Source: CAIYYO01 sp049299895
Lineage (GTDB): Archaea; Altiarchaeota; Altiarchaeia; IMC4; QMZM01
Direction of reading: 5' to 3'
NCBI GenBank assembly: GCA_049299895.1
Contig: JBAQYF010000015.1
Coordinates: 1-64,000 of the forward strand
Length of the DNA: 64,000 nt
A program made the position numbers and the translations under genes. The notes beneath the pieces were generated by a model that was not told where the DNA came from, did not search any database, and saw only the letters and a program-made list of their open reading frames with translations. Below, one piece after another: positions 33,592-42,596 of this stretch (position 1 is the stretch's first letter; the number at the start of each line of letters is the position of its first letter).

Positions 33592-34236
33592 ATGAAAACA
33601 GAAGGAACCTGTATTTACTGCAATAAAACCTTTTCGGGAAGAGCCATAGGAAAACACCTGCTGACATGCGAAGAACGAAAGAAAGCAAACGGGAAAGAAG
33701 CAAAAAAAGGCAACGTCCTCCTGCTGAAAGCCGACGCAGGCCCATACTGGGTCTACTTCGAAGCGGACGGCAAAACGACGCTCAAAAAGATCGACCGGTT
33801 CCTGCGCGACCTCTGGCTGGAATGCTGCGGACACATGAGCGCATACACGATAGGACACACACAATATGCATCCCACCCGGAACGCGGAGAAAAAGGCATG
33901 AACTCGCCCCTGGAAAACGTCCTCTCACCCGGTACCCGATTCATACACATATACGATTACGGCACGACCACCGGGCTCGACATGGAATGCGTGTCGGCAA
34001 GATCCGGCAGCCTGGACGGCAAAATAAAGATCCTCGCAAGAAACAACCCGCCGGACCTCAGATGCCACGCATGCGGCAAACCCGCAGAAAAGATATGCGC
34101 AGTCTGTGTACAGAACGAAGAAACGTTCTTCTACTGCAAAACATGCGCAAAAAAACACGAATGCGAAGAAGACATGCTCCTGCCGATCGTAAACTCACCA
34201 AGAACCGGCATGTGCGGATACACAGGAGAAGATTAA
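33592..34236 (+). CDS. Zinc-binding protein with C2H2-type head and Cys-rich tail
   Basis: A 214-residue protein. The N-terminal CIYCNKTFSGRAIGKHLLTC is a C2H2-like finger. The middle has LKKIDRFLRDLWLECCGHMS near 65-84 and FIHIYDYGTTTGLDMEC. The tail has CHACGKPAEKICAVC, CKTCAKKHEC and the conserved end LPIVNSPRTGMCGYTG. This matches a widespread uncharacterised family annotated as zinc-ribbon or IS1096-passenger/pRiA4b-ORF3-like protein. It ends the packed five-gene run. Function is unknown. Confidence 0.7.
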   Translation: MKTEGTCIYCNKTFSGRAIGKHLLTCEERKKANGKEAKKGNVLLLKADAGPYWVYFEADGKTTLKKIDRFLRDLWLECCGHMSAYTIGHTQYASHPERGEKGMNSPLENVLSPGTRFIHIYDYGTTTGLDMECVSARSGSLDGKIKILARNNPPDLRCHACGKPAEKICAVCVQNEETFFYCKTCAKKHECEEDMLLPIVNSPRTGMCGYTGED

Positions 34237-34442
34237 CGGAAATGAGTAAAAACCCCTAAAAAAATCGTAAAATAGACTTTCCAAAAAAAAAGCACTAAAT
34301 TGTAAAATCGATCATACAAAAACAGGTAATCAAGCAAAAAGCCCACCTCCAAACACTTAAAGAAAATCCTTAACATTAAGGAAAAAACCAATGTTTTATA
34401 AGCGGGTGTTTCCTAGATATAAGCAGGGAAAATCCAAACCAA
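34237..34442 (+). promoter_or_regulatory. AT-rich non-coding stretch with a palindrome and TATA box
   Basis: No gene is visible. TCCTTAA (34367-34373) and TTAAGGA (34376-34382) form an inverted repeat. GTTTTATAAG at 34393-34402 is a TATA-like box about 40 bases before the truncated exonuclease start at 34443. It was probably the original exonuclease promoter. Confidence 0.4.
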
Positions 34443-34532
34443 ATGACGTACATAATAATCGACGTCGAAGCCGACGGACCGATACCGGGGGACTACTCGA
34501 TGATTGAGTTAGGGACGTTCCACAGCAGATGA
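34443..34532 (+). pseudogene. Truncated 5' copy of the DEDDh exonuclease gene
   Basis: Reads MTYIIIDVEADGPIPGDYSM then IELGTFHSR and stop. It shares a 46-base identical block with the start of the exonuclease gene at 35811 (VDVEADGPIPGDYSM). It diverges afterwards and runs into the decayed YhcG-like gene. Two further genes separate the fragment from the full copy. Confidence 0.85.
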
Positions 34533-34951
34533 AAAAGACAAAGCAAACAGTGCCTGCCGAAGGATTTGACGTCATATATCAAAACATAAGGGATATCCTT
34601 GAGAATGCGCGATACACCACTTATAGAGCGATCAATTCCTCGATGGTTTCGGCCTACTGGCAGATCGGCAGAGTCATAGTCGAAGAAGAGCAGAAGGGAA
34701 AGAAAAGGGCAAATTACAGAGAAACGCTGATAGAAGAGCTGTCTAAACGGCTGACCAGGGACTACGGCAAAAACTTCAGCAGAAGAAACCCTGTGGTATA
34801 CAAAAGACTTTTATCTGAATTACCCGATTCTGAACGCACTGCGTTCAGAATTAAGCTGGACACATTACCGCATTCTTCTAAAAGAGGAGAAAAAGAAGGC
34901 AAGAGCCTTCTATGGGTTGGAATGCAGGATATATGCGGCGAGTTGAGGTGA
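34529..34951 (+). pseudogene. YhcG/DUF1016-like nuclease, frameshifted N-terminal fragment
   Basis: The first 105 codons match the DUF1016 N-terminal domain (IRDILENARYTTYRAINSSM, VSAYWQIGRVIVEEEQ, LSKRLTRDYGKNFSRRN). Near 34850 the frame is lost. In the next frame LSWTHYRILLKEEKKKARAF then YGLECRIYAAS continues the family pattern before a stop. The C-terminal PD-(D/E)XK nuclease domain is absent. It is a decayed remnant, not a functional gene, carried with the adjacent KilA-N gene. Confidence 0.75.
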
Positions 34952-34954
34952 GCA

Positions 34955-35773
34955 ATGGCAAAAATTAACGTACTGAATAAGGAGATCACATTCTATAAAA
35001 ATAAGGACGAGGATTACATTTGTATCACGGACATAGCAAGATACAAAGATGTAGAGCGAACCGATTATATTATCCAGAACTGGCTGAGAAACCGAAACAC
35101 TGTCGAGTTTCTAGGCATCTGGGAGCAACTCAACAATCCAAATTTTAATCCCATCGAATTCGATGTGTTTAGAAAACAGGCAGGGCTTAACAGCTTCACT
35201 TTAACGGCGAAGAAATGGATTGAACGCACCAATGCAACAGGAATCATTTCCAAAGCAGGGAGATACGGGGGCACTTATGCGCACATAGATATAGCATTGG
35301 AGTTCGCTTCATGGATATCAGTAGAGTTCAAGCTGTATCTGATCAAGGAGTTCCAGCGTCTGAAAGAGGAAGAGAGAAAACAACTCGGCTGGGATATCCG
35401 GCGAAACCTTGCCAAGATAAACTACCACATACACACTAATGCCATAAAAGAAAATCTGATCCCAAAAGAACTGACAAAGGCCCAGATAAACAATATCTAC
35501 GCCTCAGAAGCCGACATCCTGAACATGTCGCTTTTCGGCATAACCGCCGGAGATTGGCGCGACAAAAATCCGGACAAAAAAGGCAACATAAGGGACTACG
35601 CCGACGTATCGCAACTGGTATGCCTATCAAACCTGGAAAACCTGAATGCACTATTCATAAGCGAAAACCTGCCGCAAGCAAAAAGACTGTCCAAACTCAA
35701 CAAAATAGCCATACAACAAATGAAACTGCTGACGGATGACGGAAGAATAAAGAGCTTAGAGGCAAAGAAATGA
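34955..35773 (+). CDS. KilA-N domain protein
   Basis: A 272-residue protein with an N-terminal KilA-N DNA-binding domain: EDYICITDIARYKD near 20-33, a WLRNRNTVEFLGIWEQ helix, and TNATGIISKAGRYGGTYAHI then DIALEFASWIS near 88-125. The C-terminal half is helical (EFQRLKEEERKQLGWDIRRN, IYASEADILNMSLFGITAGD). KilA-N proteins are common in phages and mobile elements. It follows the decayed YhcG-like gene by three bases, and the pair sits between two copies of the exonuclease 5' end, suggesting a mobile cassette. Function beyond DNA binding is unknown. Confidence 0.85.
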   Translation: MAKINVLNKEITFYKNKDEDYICITDIARYKDVERTDYIIQNWLRNRNTVEFLGIWEQLNNPNFNPIEFDVFRKQAGLNSFTLTAKKWIERTNATGIISKAGRYGGTYAHIDIALEFASWISVEFKLYLIKEFQRLKEEERKQLGWDIRRNLAKINYHIHTNAIKENLIPKELTKAQINNIYASEADILNMSLFGITAGDWRDKNPDKKGNIRDYADVSQLVCLSNLENLNALFISENLPQAKRLSKLNKIAIQQMKLLTDDGRIKSLEAKK

Positions 35774-35810
35774 GCGAGTGGAAGGTCAACGAGGAGACGG
35801 AGGCATAAAA

Positions 35811-36329
35811 ATGGCATACATTATGGTCGACGTCGAAGCCGACGGACCGATACCGGGGGACTACTCGATGATCTCTTTTGGAGCGATCATAGTAGACGAC
35901 AACCTGGACAAGACGTTCTACGGAAGGCTGCGGCCGATAACGGAAAAATACGTGCCCGAGGCTTTGCAAGTCTCAGGCCATACGCGCGAGGAAACGCTTT
36001 CCTTCGACGAACCGGAGAAGGTGATGAGGGAGTTTGCTGCATGGATCAAGGAGTGCTGCAAGGATCGGCCTATCTTCATAAGCGATAACAACGGATTCGA
36101 CTGGATGTTTGTCTGCTGGTACTTTCATCATTTCATAGGAGAGAACCCGTTCGGGCACTCCTCGCAGAATCTGGGAAGCCTGTACAAGGGACTGGTGAAG
36201 GATACGTTCAAAAATTTCAAGCACCTGAGGAAGACGAAGCATACGCACAACCCGGTGGACGACGCGAGGGGGAATGCGGAGGCGTTATTGACGATGATAA
36301 AGGAACATGGATTAAAGGTGAAGTTGTAG
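35811..36329 (+). CDS. DEDDh 3'-5' exonuclease-like protein
   Basis: A 172-residue protein of the RNase T/DnaQ fold. IMVDVEADG at 4-12 gives the first two acidic residues (D-x-E), NNGFDWMFVCWYF near 95-107 the third, and HTHNPVDDARGNAEAL near 147-162 the H-x5-D motif. It is complete, short and stand-alone, so it probably trims RNA or DNA ends. Start at 35811, matching the truncated upstream copy. The distance to the cas8b gene is 55 bases, and the strand is the same. Confidence 0.82.
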   Translation: MAYIMVDVEADGPIPGDYSMISFGAIIVDDNLDKTFYGRLRPITEKYVPEALQVSGHTREETLSFDEPEKVMREFAAWIKECCKDRPIFISDNNGFDWMFVCWYFHHFIGENPFGHSSQNLGSLYKGLVKDTFKNFKHLRKTKHTHNPVDDARGNAEALLTMIKEHGLKVKL

Positions 36330-36384
36330 GGGAGAGGGTAAGATAAGGTTAAAGAATCTTATAATAAACAGGTAAATAGGTAAA

Positions 36385-38331
36385 ATGATTCAAGCGATAA
36401 AAGAGATTGGTGAATACTCATTAGAAAAAGAAGGCAAAAGCATAGAGGAACCACTAGAAATATTAGTTGGTAACCCAGCCAATAAAACGACTGAAAATAT
36501 TATTTTCATCAATTTACAGAAAACAGGTGAAAAACTTGAATATTCAGGTGTAACCGTTGAGGCCTATTCTAAAGATAAGCTAAAGAAGTATCTGTATAGA
36601 AAAGGCAGTTCCAGGGGCACAGATATTACGCCTACGGCAATGATAACAGACGTTGAAGGAACTTTCAACCTTAAGATAGTTAGTTGGTTCAAAAACTACA
36701 ATAGCCAGGAGTCAGATAGCAATCAGCAGTTTCTATTTAAAATCGGAAACACGATAAATGAGGCTAAGAAAAAAATTACAAACGATCTGAATGCGAAATA
36801 TGATAAGAAAAGCAATATAATCAGTTTAAAGATAGATGGCAAATATATCGGAGAATATGAGATTTTTAAGAGAATATTGATTGAAACTGCAAAGAAAGAT
36901 TTCTATTTCACTAAATCATTTCCAGGGGATAACTGCATATCAAAATCAGAAAACCAAGTTTGTTCAGTTTGTAACCAAAAGTCTTTAGAGGTTTATGGCT
37001 TTGTGAATACTTTCAAGTTTTATACAGTAGATAAGCGGGGCTTTGTAAGTGGTGGATTTCAGCAGAAAAATGCTTGGAAAAATTACCCCGTATGCTTGAA
37101 GTGCGCATTAACTCTAGAAGAGGGTAAAAAATATATGAAGGATAACGATAATCTAAATTTCAATTTCTACGGTTTTTCATACTTGCTAATCCCCAAATTT
37201 CTTGGTAATGTGGATAAGGCAACAAGAAAAAACATTTTTAAAATAATTGAACAACAGAAAGATCCTAAGTTTGGAAAAGAGGGTAAGGCAATATCATCTA
37301 TTAAAAGAATCAGCGACGATGAAACTGAGATATTTGACTTACTGAGCGAACAAAAAAATTATATGAATATTAATTTTATGTTTTATGACGCACCAAGAGG
37401 CTATGACGGCTCGGAGTTTTATATCCTCAACTATATTGAGAATGTTCTCCCCTCTAGATTAAAGACTATCTTTGAAGCAAAATCAGGTAATAGAGAAAAG
37501 GACGTCATCGGAGTTGATCAGATTAGTGTCTTTAAGGAATGTAAAGTTCCAATATTTAAGAATAAAAAGAAAATAGGGGATAAGTCTTTGGAATTTGATT
37601 TTGGTATCTTAAAGAATTTCTTCTATGACTATGATAACAAAAGATGGATTAGCGACAGATACTTCTTGGATATTGTAGATAAAATATTTAATAGTCAAAC
37701 TGTAGACTATGATTTCTTGCTAACATTCATCGTACGTAGACTACAGAGAGATTTCAAAGAAAATCACACCGATGATAAACCAACAAAAGTTTCAACTTTG
37801 AGGGGTTTAATGCTGCTAAAATATCTGAGCATCTTAAACTTGATTAAATCAATTCAGGTGAGCAAAATGGAAAATAACAAATGGAATAAGTTCAAAGATG
37901 AAGATGGAGTAAATGAAACAGATAAAAGAATTGAATCATTCTTTGGCGATTTTAGTGATTTCTTCAACGATGACGCAAAAAAAGCAGTGTTTCTTGAAGG
38001 GGCCTTAACACAGTTATTACTGGATATCCAAAGACTTCCCGAGGTAAGTAATGCAAGTCCTGGAAGTGAACCTTTTAGAGCCAGACTGAGAGGATTAAAA
38101 CTAGATGAAAAACATGTTAAAAGAATTTTCCCAGAGATACAAGCCAAATTAGATGAATATAAGAAGAACTACTACAAGAGGCTTGAAACGACTATTTCTG
38201 AATATATGACATCAGCAGGACACAAATGGTCGATAAGTAATGATGATATATGTTTTTACTTTGTCTTAGGAATGAACCTGTCATATTTATTTAAGAGCAA
38301 AAAAGAGAATAGCGACGGTGATAAAAAATGA
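36385..38331 (+). CDS. cas8b: Type I-B Cascade large subunit Cas8b (Csh1)
   Basis: A 648-residue protein of the Csh1/TM1802 family. It contains a zinc-binding region CSVCNQKSLEVYGFVNTF ... NYPVCLKCAL near 192-243 and a long C-terminal helical part (KVSTLRGLMLLKYLSILNLI, EGALTQLLLDIQRLPEVS). Cas8b recognises the PAM and holds the 5' end of crRNA in Cascade. It opens the cas run, and its TGA overlaps the cas7 ATG. Base composition is markedly AT-rich compared with cas6, cas1, cas2 and cas4, and shared with cas7, cas5 and cas3. Confidence 0.9.
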   Translation: MIQAIKEIGEYSLEKEGKSIEEPLEILVGNPANKTTENIIFINLQKTGEKLEYSGVTVEAYSKDKLKKYLYRKGSSRGTDITPTAMITDVEGTFNLKIVSWFKNYNSQESDSNQQFLFKIGNTINEAKKKITNDLNAKYDKKSNIISLKIDGKYIGEYEIFKRILIETAKKDFYFTKSFPGDNCISKSENQVCSVCNQKSLEVYGFVNTFKFYTVDKRGFVSGGFQQKNAWKNYPVCLKCALTLEEGKKYMKDNDNLNFNFYGFSYLLIPKFLGNVDKATRKNIFKIIEQQKDPKFGKEGKAISSIKRISDDETEIFDLLSEQKNYMNINFMFYDAPRGYDGSEFYILNYIENVLPSRLKTIFEAKSGNREKDVIGVDQISVFKECKVPIFKNKKKIGDKSLEFDFGILKNFFYDYDNKRWISDRYFLDIVDKIFNSQTVDYDFLLTFIVRRLQRDFKENHTDDKPTKVSTLRGLMLLKYLSILNLIKSIQVSKMENNKWNKFKDEDGVNETDKRIESFFGDFSDFFNDDAKKAVFLEGALTQLLLDIQRLPEVSNASPGSEPFRARLRGLKLDEKHVKRIFPEIQAKLDEYKKNYYKRLETTISEYMTSAGHKWSISNDDICFYFVLGMNLSYLFKSKKENSDGDKK

Positions 38332-39437
38332 CTGAAATAAAAAACAGATCGGAGCTCGTATTTCTATACGACGTAAAGGATGCAAACCCCAACGGAGACC
38401 CATTAGATAGCAATAAACCACGAATTGACGAAGAGACAGGCATAAATATTGTGACAGACGTTAGACTGAAAAGAACAGTAAGAGACCATATTTTCAATCT
38501 TATTGAAAATCATGAGGAGAAAAGTTCCAATAGTCAAGCCACTAATAAAGTACGAGAAAAAATAACGAGTTTAGTCAAAGGTCAAGATATATTTGTTAGG
38601 GAAAAACCCTCAGATAATGAGGGGCATATTCAAGACGCTAAACTCCGTGCAAAAGACTTTATTGAGCTTACTGGAAAAGAAGAACCTGAAGAGAAAGAAA
38701 TCATTGAACGGTTTAAGAAAGGTGAAAGAATAGAGAAAACCCAAGTAGAGATTATAAAGAATAACATATCCACTAACTTGAAAAACAAAGCAGTGGATAT
38801 AAGACTCTTCGGAGCAACTGTTCCACTAGAGTTTGATTCTTCAGAGATTAATGGATTAGATAAAAACAAGTCAATAACTTCCTCAATAACTTTAACGGGA
38901 CCGGTACAATTCAGAATAGGGAGATCACTCCATAGAGTTGACGTGAAACATATTAAGGGGACCGGAGCGTTTGCATCAAAGCCAACAGCTACCCAGAAAA
39001 CATTCAGGGAAGAGGATGTCGTTTCCTATTCTTTGATAAACTTTTATGGAATCATCAATGAAAATGCTGCTAAACATACTAAACTTACAGAAAATGATGT
39101 CACTCTTCTTATTGATGGAATCTGGAACGGTACCAAAAATCTTATTTCAAGAAGCAAGGCGGGCCAACTACCCAGATTGTTATTGAAAGTTGAATATAAA
39201 GAGAAGAATTATCACATTGGAGATCTTGACAAATTAATAAAAATAAAGTCCAAAAAGAGGGATGAAGAAATTAGAGATATCTCTGATGTCGAACTAGATA
39301 TTAGCGAGCTTATCAGTGCCCTAAACACAAATAAGGATAAGATAAAAAGCATCAGTAAGTTGGTGGATTATCGCACAAAAATAGACTTCGATGGATTAGA
39401 CAAAAGTATTAATCTAATAGATATTATACTTGAATAG
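38328..39437 (+). CDS. cas7: Cascade backbone Cas7 (Csh2)
   Basis: A 369-residue protein with the Csh2 start ELVFLYDVKDANPNGDPLDS and INIVTDVRLKRTVRDH near 40-55, and TVPLEFDSSEINGL and LTGPVQFRIGRSLHRVD near 165-205. Cas7 forms the helical filament that binds the crRNA spacer. The ATG overlaps the cas8b stop. A C-terminal alpha-helical extension (residues 290-369) is rich in Asp/Ile/Lys. Confidence 0.94.
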   Translation: MTEIKNRSELVFLYDVKDANPNGDPLDSNKPRIDEETGINIVTDVRLKRTVRDHIFNLIENHEEKSSNSQATNKVREKITSLVKGQDIFVREKPSDNEGHIQDAKLRAKDFIELTGKEEPEEKEIIERFKKGERIEKTQVEIIKNNISTNLKNKAVDIRLFGATVPLEFDSSEINGLDKNKSITSSITLTGPVQFRIGRSLHRVDVKHIKGTGAFASKPTATQKTFREEDVVSYSLINFYGIINENAAKHTKLTENDVTLLIDGIWNGTKNLISRSKAGQLPRLLLKVEYKEKNYHIGDLDKLIKIKSKKRDEEIRDISDVELDISELISALNTNKDKIKSISKLVDYRTKIDFDGLDKSINLIDIILE

Positions 39438-39447
39438 AGAAAAAACC

Positions 39448-40194
39448 ATGAATAAGATATTAATATTTGATGTATGGGGGGATTATGCGCATTTTAGACG
39501 ATATTATACTACTACATCCCCACTTACATTTCCGATTCCACCGCGAACTGCTTTATGTGGGCTGATAGGGGCGATAATCGGCCTTGAAAAGGAGAACAAT
39601 AAGTATCTTGAAGATTTAACCTTAGATAAGGCATTTATAGGGCTTCAAATAAGCCCAACTAACCCGATAAAGAAGGTGGTATTATCTGAAAACTTGATAC
39701 ACACCAAAAATGCAAAAGGCCCTGGAATGAATCTTATAGATAACAGAACACAAATACTTTTCGAGTTTTTAAAAAATCCAAAATACCGGATCTATTTTTA
39801 TCACGTTGGGGATTTGTATAATCAATTAAAAGAGAACGTAGAGCAACACAAATCGGTTTACACTCCATGTCTCGGTCTTAGTGAACATATCGCAAATTTT
39901 GAACTGATAGAAGAGGCTAAAGTAAGTTCCTTAACACAGAAGGAGTATGTCAAAATTAGCTCGGTAATACCCATAAAAAAAACTGCAGAAAATGAGGGCA
40001 TACTTTTTGCCTCAGAGGGAGAATACTTTTCCACAAGAATTCCCGTAGAAATGAATTGTGATCGGATTGTTACTAAATACAGCGATGTTATCTTTGAAAG
40101 ATGCGGCAACCCTATTGACGCAAAGCTTATAGAATCATATATAAAAGTTGATTATAAAGATGGAACCAGAGAGAATATCCTCTTTATTGAATGA
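39448..40194 (+). CDS. cas5: Cascade subunit Cas5 (Cas5h)
   Basis: A 248-residue RAMP protein. It begins ILIFDVWGDYAHFRRYYTTT then SPLTFPIPPRTALCGLIGAI, the conserved Cas5 N-terminal ferredoxin-like signature. Cas5 caps the crRNA 5' handle. The ATG at 39448 fits family starts better than an upstream TTG. Its last 35 bases overlap the beginning of cas3. Confidence 0.92.
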   Translation: MNKILIFDVWGDYAHFRRYYTTTSPLTFPIPPRTALCGLIGAIIGLEKENNKYLEDLTLDKAFIGLQISPTNPIKKVVLSENLIHTKNAKGPGMNLIDNRTQILFEFLKNPKYRIYFYHVGDLYNQLKENVEQHKSVYTPCLGLSEHIANFELIEEAKVSSLTQKEYVKISSVIPIKKTAENEGILFASEGEYFSTRIPVEMNCDRIVTKYSDVIFERCGNPIDAKLIESYIKVDYKDGTRENILFIE

Positions 40195-42595
40195 ACCTAA
40201 ATCGCATCCAGATAAACTTTTAAGAGTACATTTAGGAAATGTTGGTAGTTTAGCTCAAGCTATTTTTTCTTCAAAGAAATTAAATTTAGACAAATATGTC
40301 CCTCATAAAACACTTTCTGATGTATTATATCTAATTGGTATAACCCACGATTTTGGTAAAGGGACCGTGTTCTTTCAAGAGTATATAAATGAGAAAGATG
40401 ATGTAAGAAGGAATAAACTGAAAAATAAACCAACGACTCACCACGGTTTTATTTCATCAATTTTTACGTACTACTCAGTCAAACGATATCTAGAGGCTAA
40501 TAATTTATTAGACAAGGATTACTGTAAGTATTTACCAATCATCAGCTTTTTAGCTGTTAAAAGGCATCACGGTAATTTACACAACGCAAATGATGAGACC
40601 TATGATTTTGATGAAAAAAATAAGGAGATTTTAAGAAAACAGATCATTGCAATTAATGCAGATTATCTAAATGGGATCTATCTAAATTTATTCCCAATAG
40701 ACCACCTTGACATCAAAAAATTTCAAGAGAATTTTGAGAGCATATTAAAGGAACTAAATAATAAACAAAAAAGTTTAGTGCGTAATATTGATGAGGATAG
40801 CAGCTTATTTTATTATTTCCTAACCATATTCTTTTACTCAATACTCCTGGATGCTGACAAAACTGATGCCGCAAATTTAAATCTGATACAACGAGTAAAC
40901 ATATCCAATGACGTAGTTGATGAGTATAGAAAGTCGAAATTCAAGGAAATTAAGAACAAAATTGATGTGATAAGGAATCAAATCTACGAAGAGGTTATCC
41001 AAAACATCGAGAAAGAGGAGATTAATTTTAAACGAGATAAGATATTATCCCTTAATGTACCAACGGGTACTGGAAAAACTCTTACCTCTCTTTCCTTTGC
41101 CTTGAAAATACGAGAAAAAATTAAGGAAAGCGAAGGATATACACCTAGGATCATTTATGCGCTCCCATTCTTAACTGTAATTGATCAGAACTATGATGTT
41201 TTCAAGAGCGTTTTGAACAATCCAACTACGGATATACTTTTAAAACACCATCACCTCTCAGACATATTCTATAAGACAAAAGAAGACGAATTTGAAAATC
41301 AGGAGGGAGATATTCAAAAGGATTTACTTCTTATAGAGGGCTGGAACTCCGAAATTATTGTCACCACCTTTGTACAGTTTTTTCATTCTTTGATTTCCAA
41401 CAAAAATAAGGCGATACGGAAAGTTCATAACATAGCAAACAGCATTGTTATTTTAGATGAAGTGCAAGCAGTACCGCATGAATACTGGCTTTTACTCAAC
41501 AAAATGATGAAGTTTTTTTCGGATTGTTTTAACACACACTTTTTACTTCTAACAGCAACTCAGCCACTTATATTTGATGAGAGTAAAGGTGAAATAAAAT
41601 CACTAGTGGGAAATAAGCAAAAATATTTTGAATCGCTAAACAGAGTTACATTGAAGATAAATTTAAAGTCACTACTCATTGATGATTTTATAAAGATACT
41701 AGATAAGGAGATAATCAAGCATAAAAACGAAGATTTTTTAATAGTTTTGAATACTATAGACTCATCAATAAAAGTGTACGAAGGACTCAAAAATTTAGAT
41801 TCTAAAAATTCAGAATGCTATTACTTATCAACAAACATCGTCCCGAAAGAAAGAATGAGGAAGATAGGGGAGATAAAAGAGAGGAATGGAAAACGAAAAA
41901 TAATAATTAGCACACAGCTAATAGAAGCGGGAGTTGACATAGATACAGACATAGTTTATCGAGATCTTGCTCCACTTGATTCAATTAATCAAGTAGCTGG
42001 GAGATGCAATCGAAATTTTAGAGAGATAAATGGAGTTGTGAATGTTGTTTCCTTGATTCAGAACAATAATGGACATTCATATAAACCGAGTAGCATATAT
42101 GGTAAATTCTTGATTTCCAAAACTGAAAAGGTTCTTAGAAAGGAGGAAATCTTAGAATCTGAGTTTTTTGCATTAAACCAAGAGTATTTTCAAGAGGTAA
42201 AAGAGTTAAGCAGTGATTGTGAATCTAAAACCATTCTAAAGCATGTAGAAGCTATGGATTTTGATGAGCTATTGAAATTCAAGCTGATTGACGATGACTA
42301 CCCAGAATTAGACGTGTTTATAGAATTAGATAAAGAAGCAGAACAGATATGGAAAAAATTCATTGAAATAAAAAATATAAAAAATCATATAGAACGGAAA
42401 AAAGCCTTTCTGGTAATAAAAAAGGATTTCTACGATCACGTTATTTCAGTACCAGAAGCTTACGCAAACAAAGTTGGTTACAATGAGGATATAGGTATTG
42501 GCCGAATCGCAATAGAGGATATTGGGCACGATCGTTTATACGACCCCAAAACCGGATTTAACAAAGATGCTGAACCACGAGACAAATTCTGCTAA
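40160..42595 (+). CDS. cas3: Cas3 helicase-nuclease
   Basis: An 811-residue protein that degrades Cascade-bound DNA. The N-terminal HD nuclease shows ITHDFGKGTVFFQEYI near 58-73 and KRHHGN near 135. The helicase shows Walker A NVPTGTGKTLTSLSFAL near 299, DEVQAVPHEYW (DExH box) near 434, LLTATQP near 466 and the motif VI region DSINQVAGRCNRN near 610. All parts are present, so it should be active. AT-rich like cas8b-cas7-cas5; the composition changes abruptly at the next gene. Confidence 0.94.
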   Translation: MEPERISSLLNEPKSHPDKLLRVHLGNVGSLAQAIFSSKKLNLDKYVPHKTLSDVLYLIGITHDFGKGTVFFQEYINEKDDVRRNKLKNKPTTHHGFISSIFTYYSVKRYLEANNLLDKDYCKYLPIISFLAVKRHHGNLHNANDETYDFDEKNKEILRKQIIAINADYLNGIYLNLFPIDHLDIKKFQENFESILKELNNKQKSLVRNIDEDSSLFYYFLTIFFYSILLDADKTDAANLNLIQRVNISNDVVDEYRKSKFKEIKNKIDVIRNQIYEEVIQNIEKEEINFKRDKILSLNVPTGTGKTLTSLSFALKIREKIKESEGYTPRIIYALPFLTVIDQNYDVFKSVLNNPTTDILLKHHHLSDIFYKTKEDEFENQEGDIQKDLLLIEGWNSEIIVTTFVQFFHSLISNKNKAIRKVHNIANSIVILDEVQAVPHEYWLLLNKMMKFFSDCFNTHFLLLTATQPLIFDESKGEIKSLVGNKQKYFESLNRVTLKINLKSLLIDDFIKILDKEIIKHKNEDFLIVLNTIDSSIKVYEGLKNLDSKNSECYYLSTNIVPKERMRKIGEIKERNGKRKIIISTQLIEAGVDIDTDIVYRDLAPLDSINQVAGRCNRNFREINGVVNVVSLIQNNNGHSYKPSSIYGKFLISKTEKVLRKEEILESEFFALNQEYFQEVKELSSDCESKTILKHVEAMDFDELLKFKLIDDDYPELDVFIELDKEAEQIWKKFIEIKNIKNHIERKKAFLVIKKDFYDHVISVPEAYANKVGYNEDIGIGRIAIEDIGHDRLYDPKTGFNKDAEPRDKFC

Positions 42596-42596
42596 C

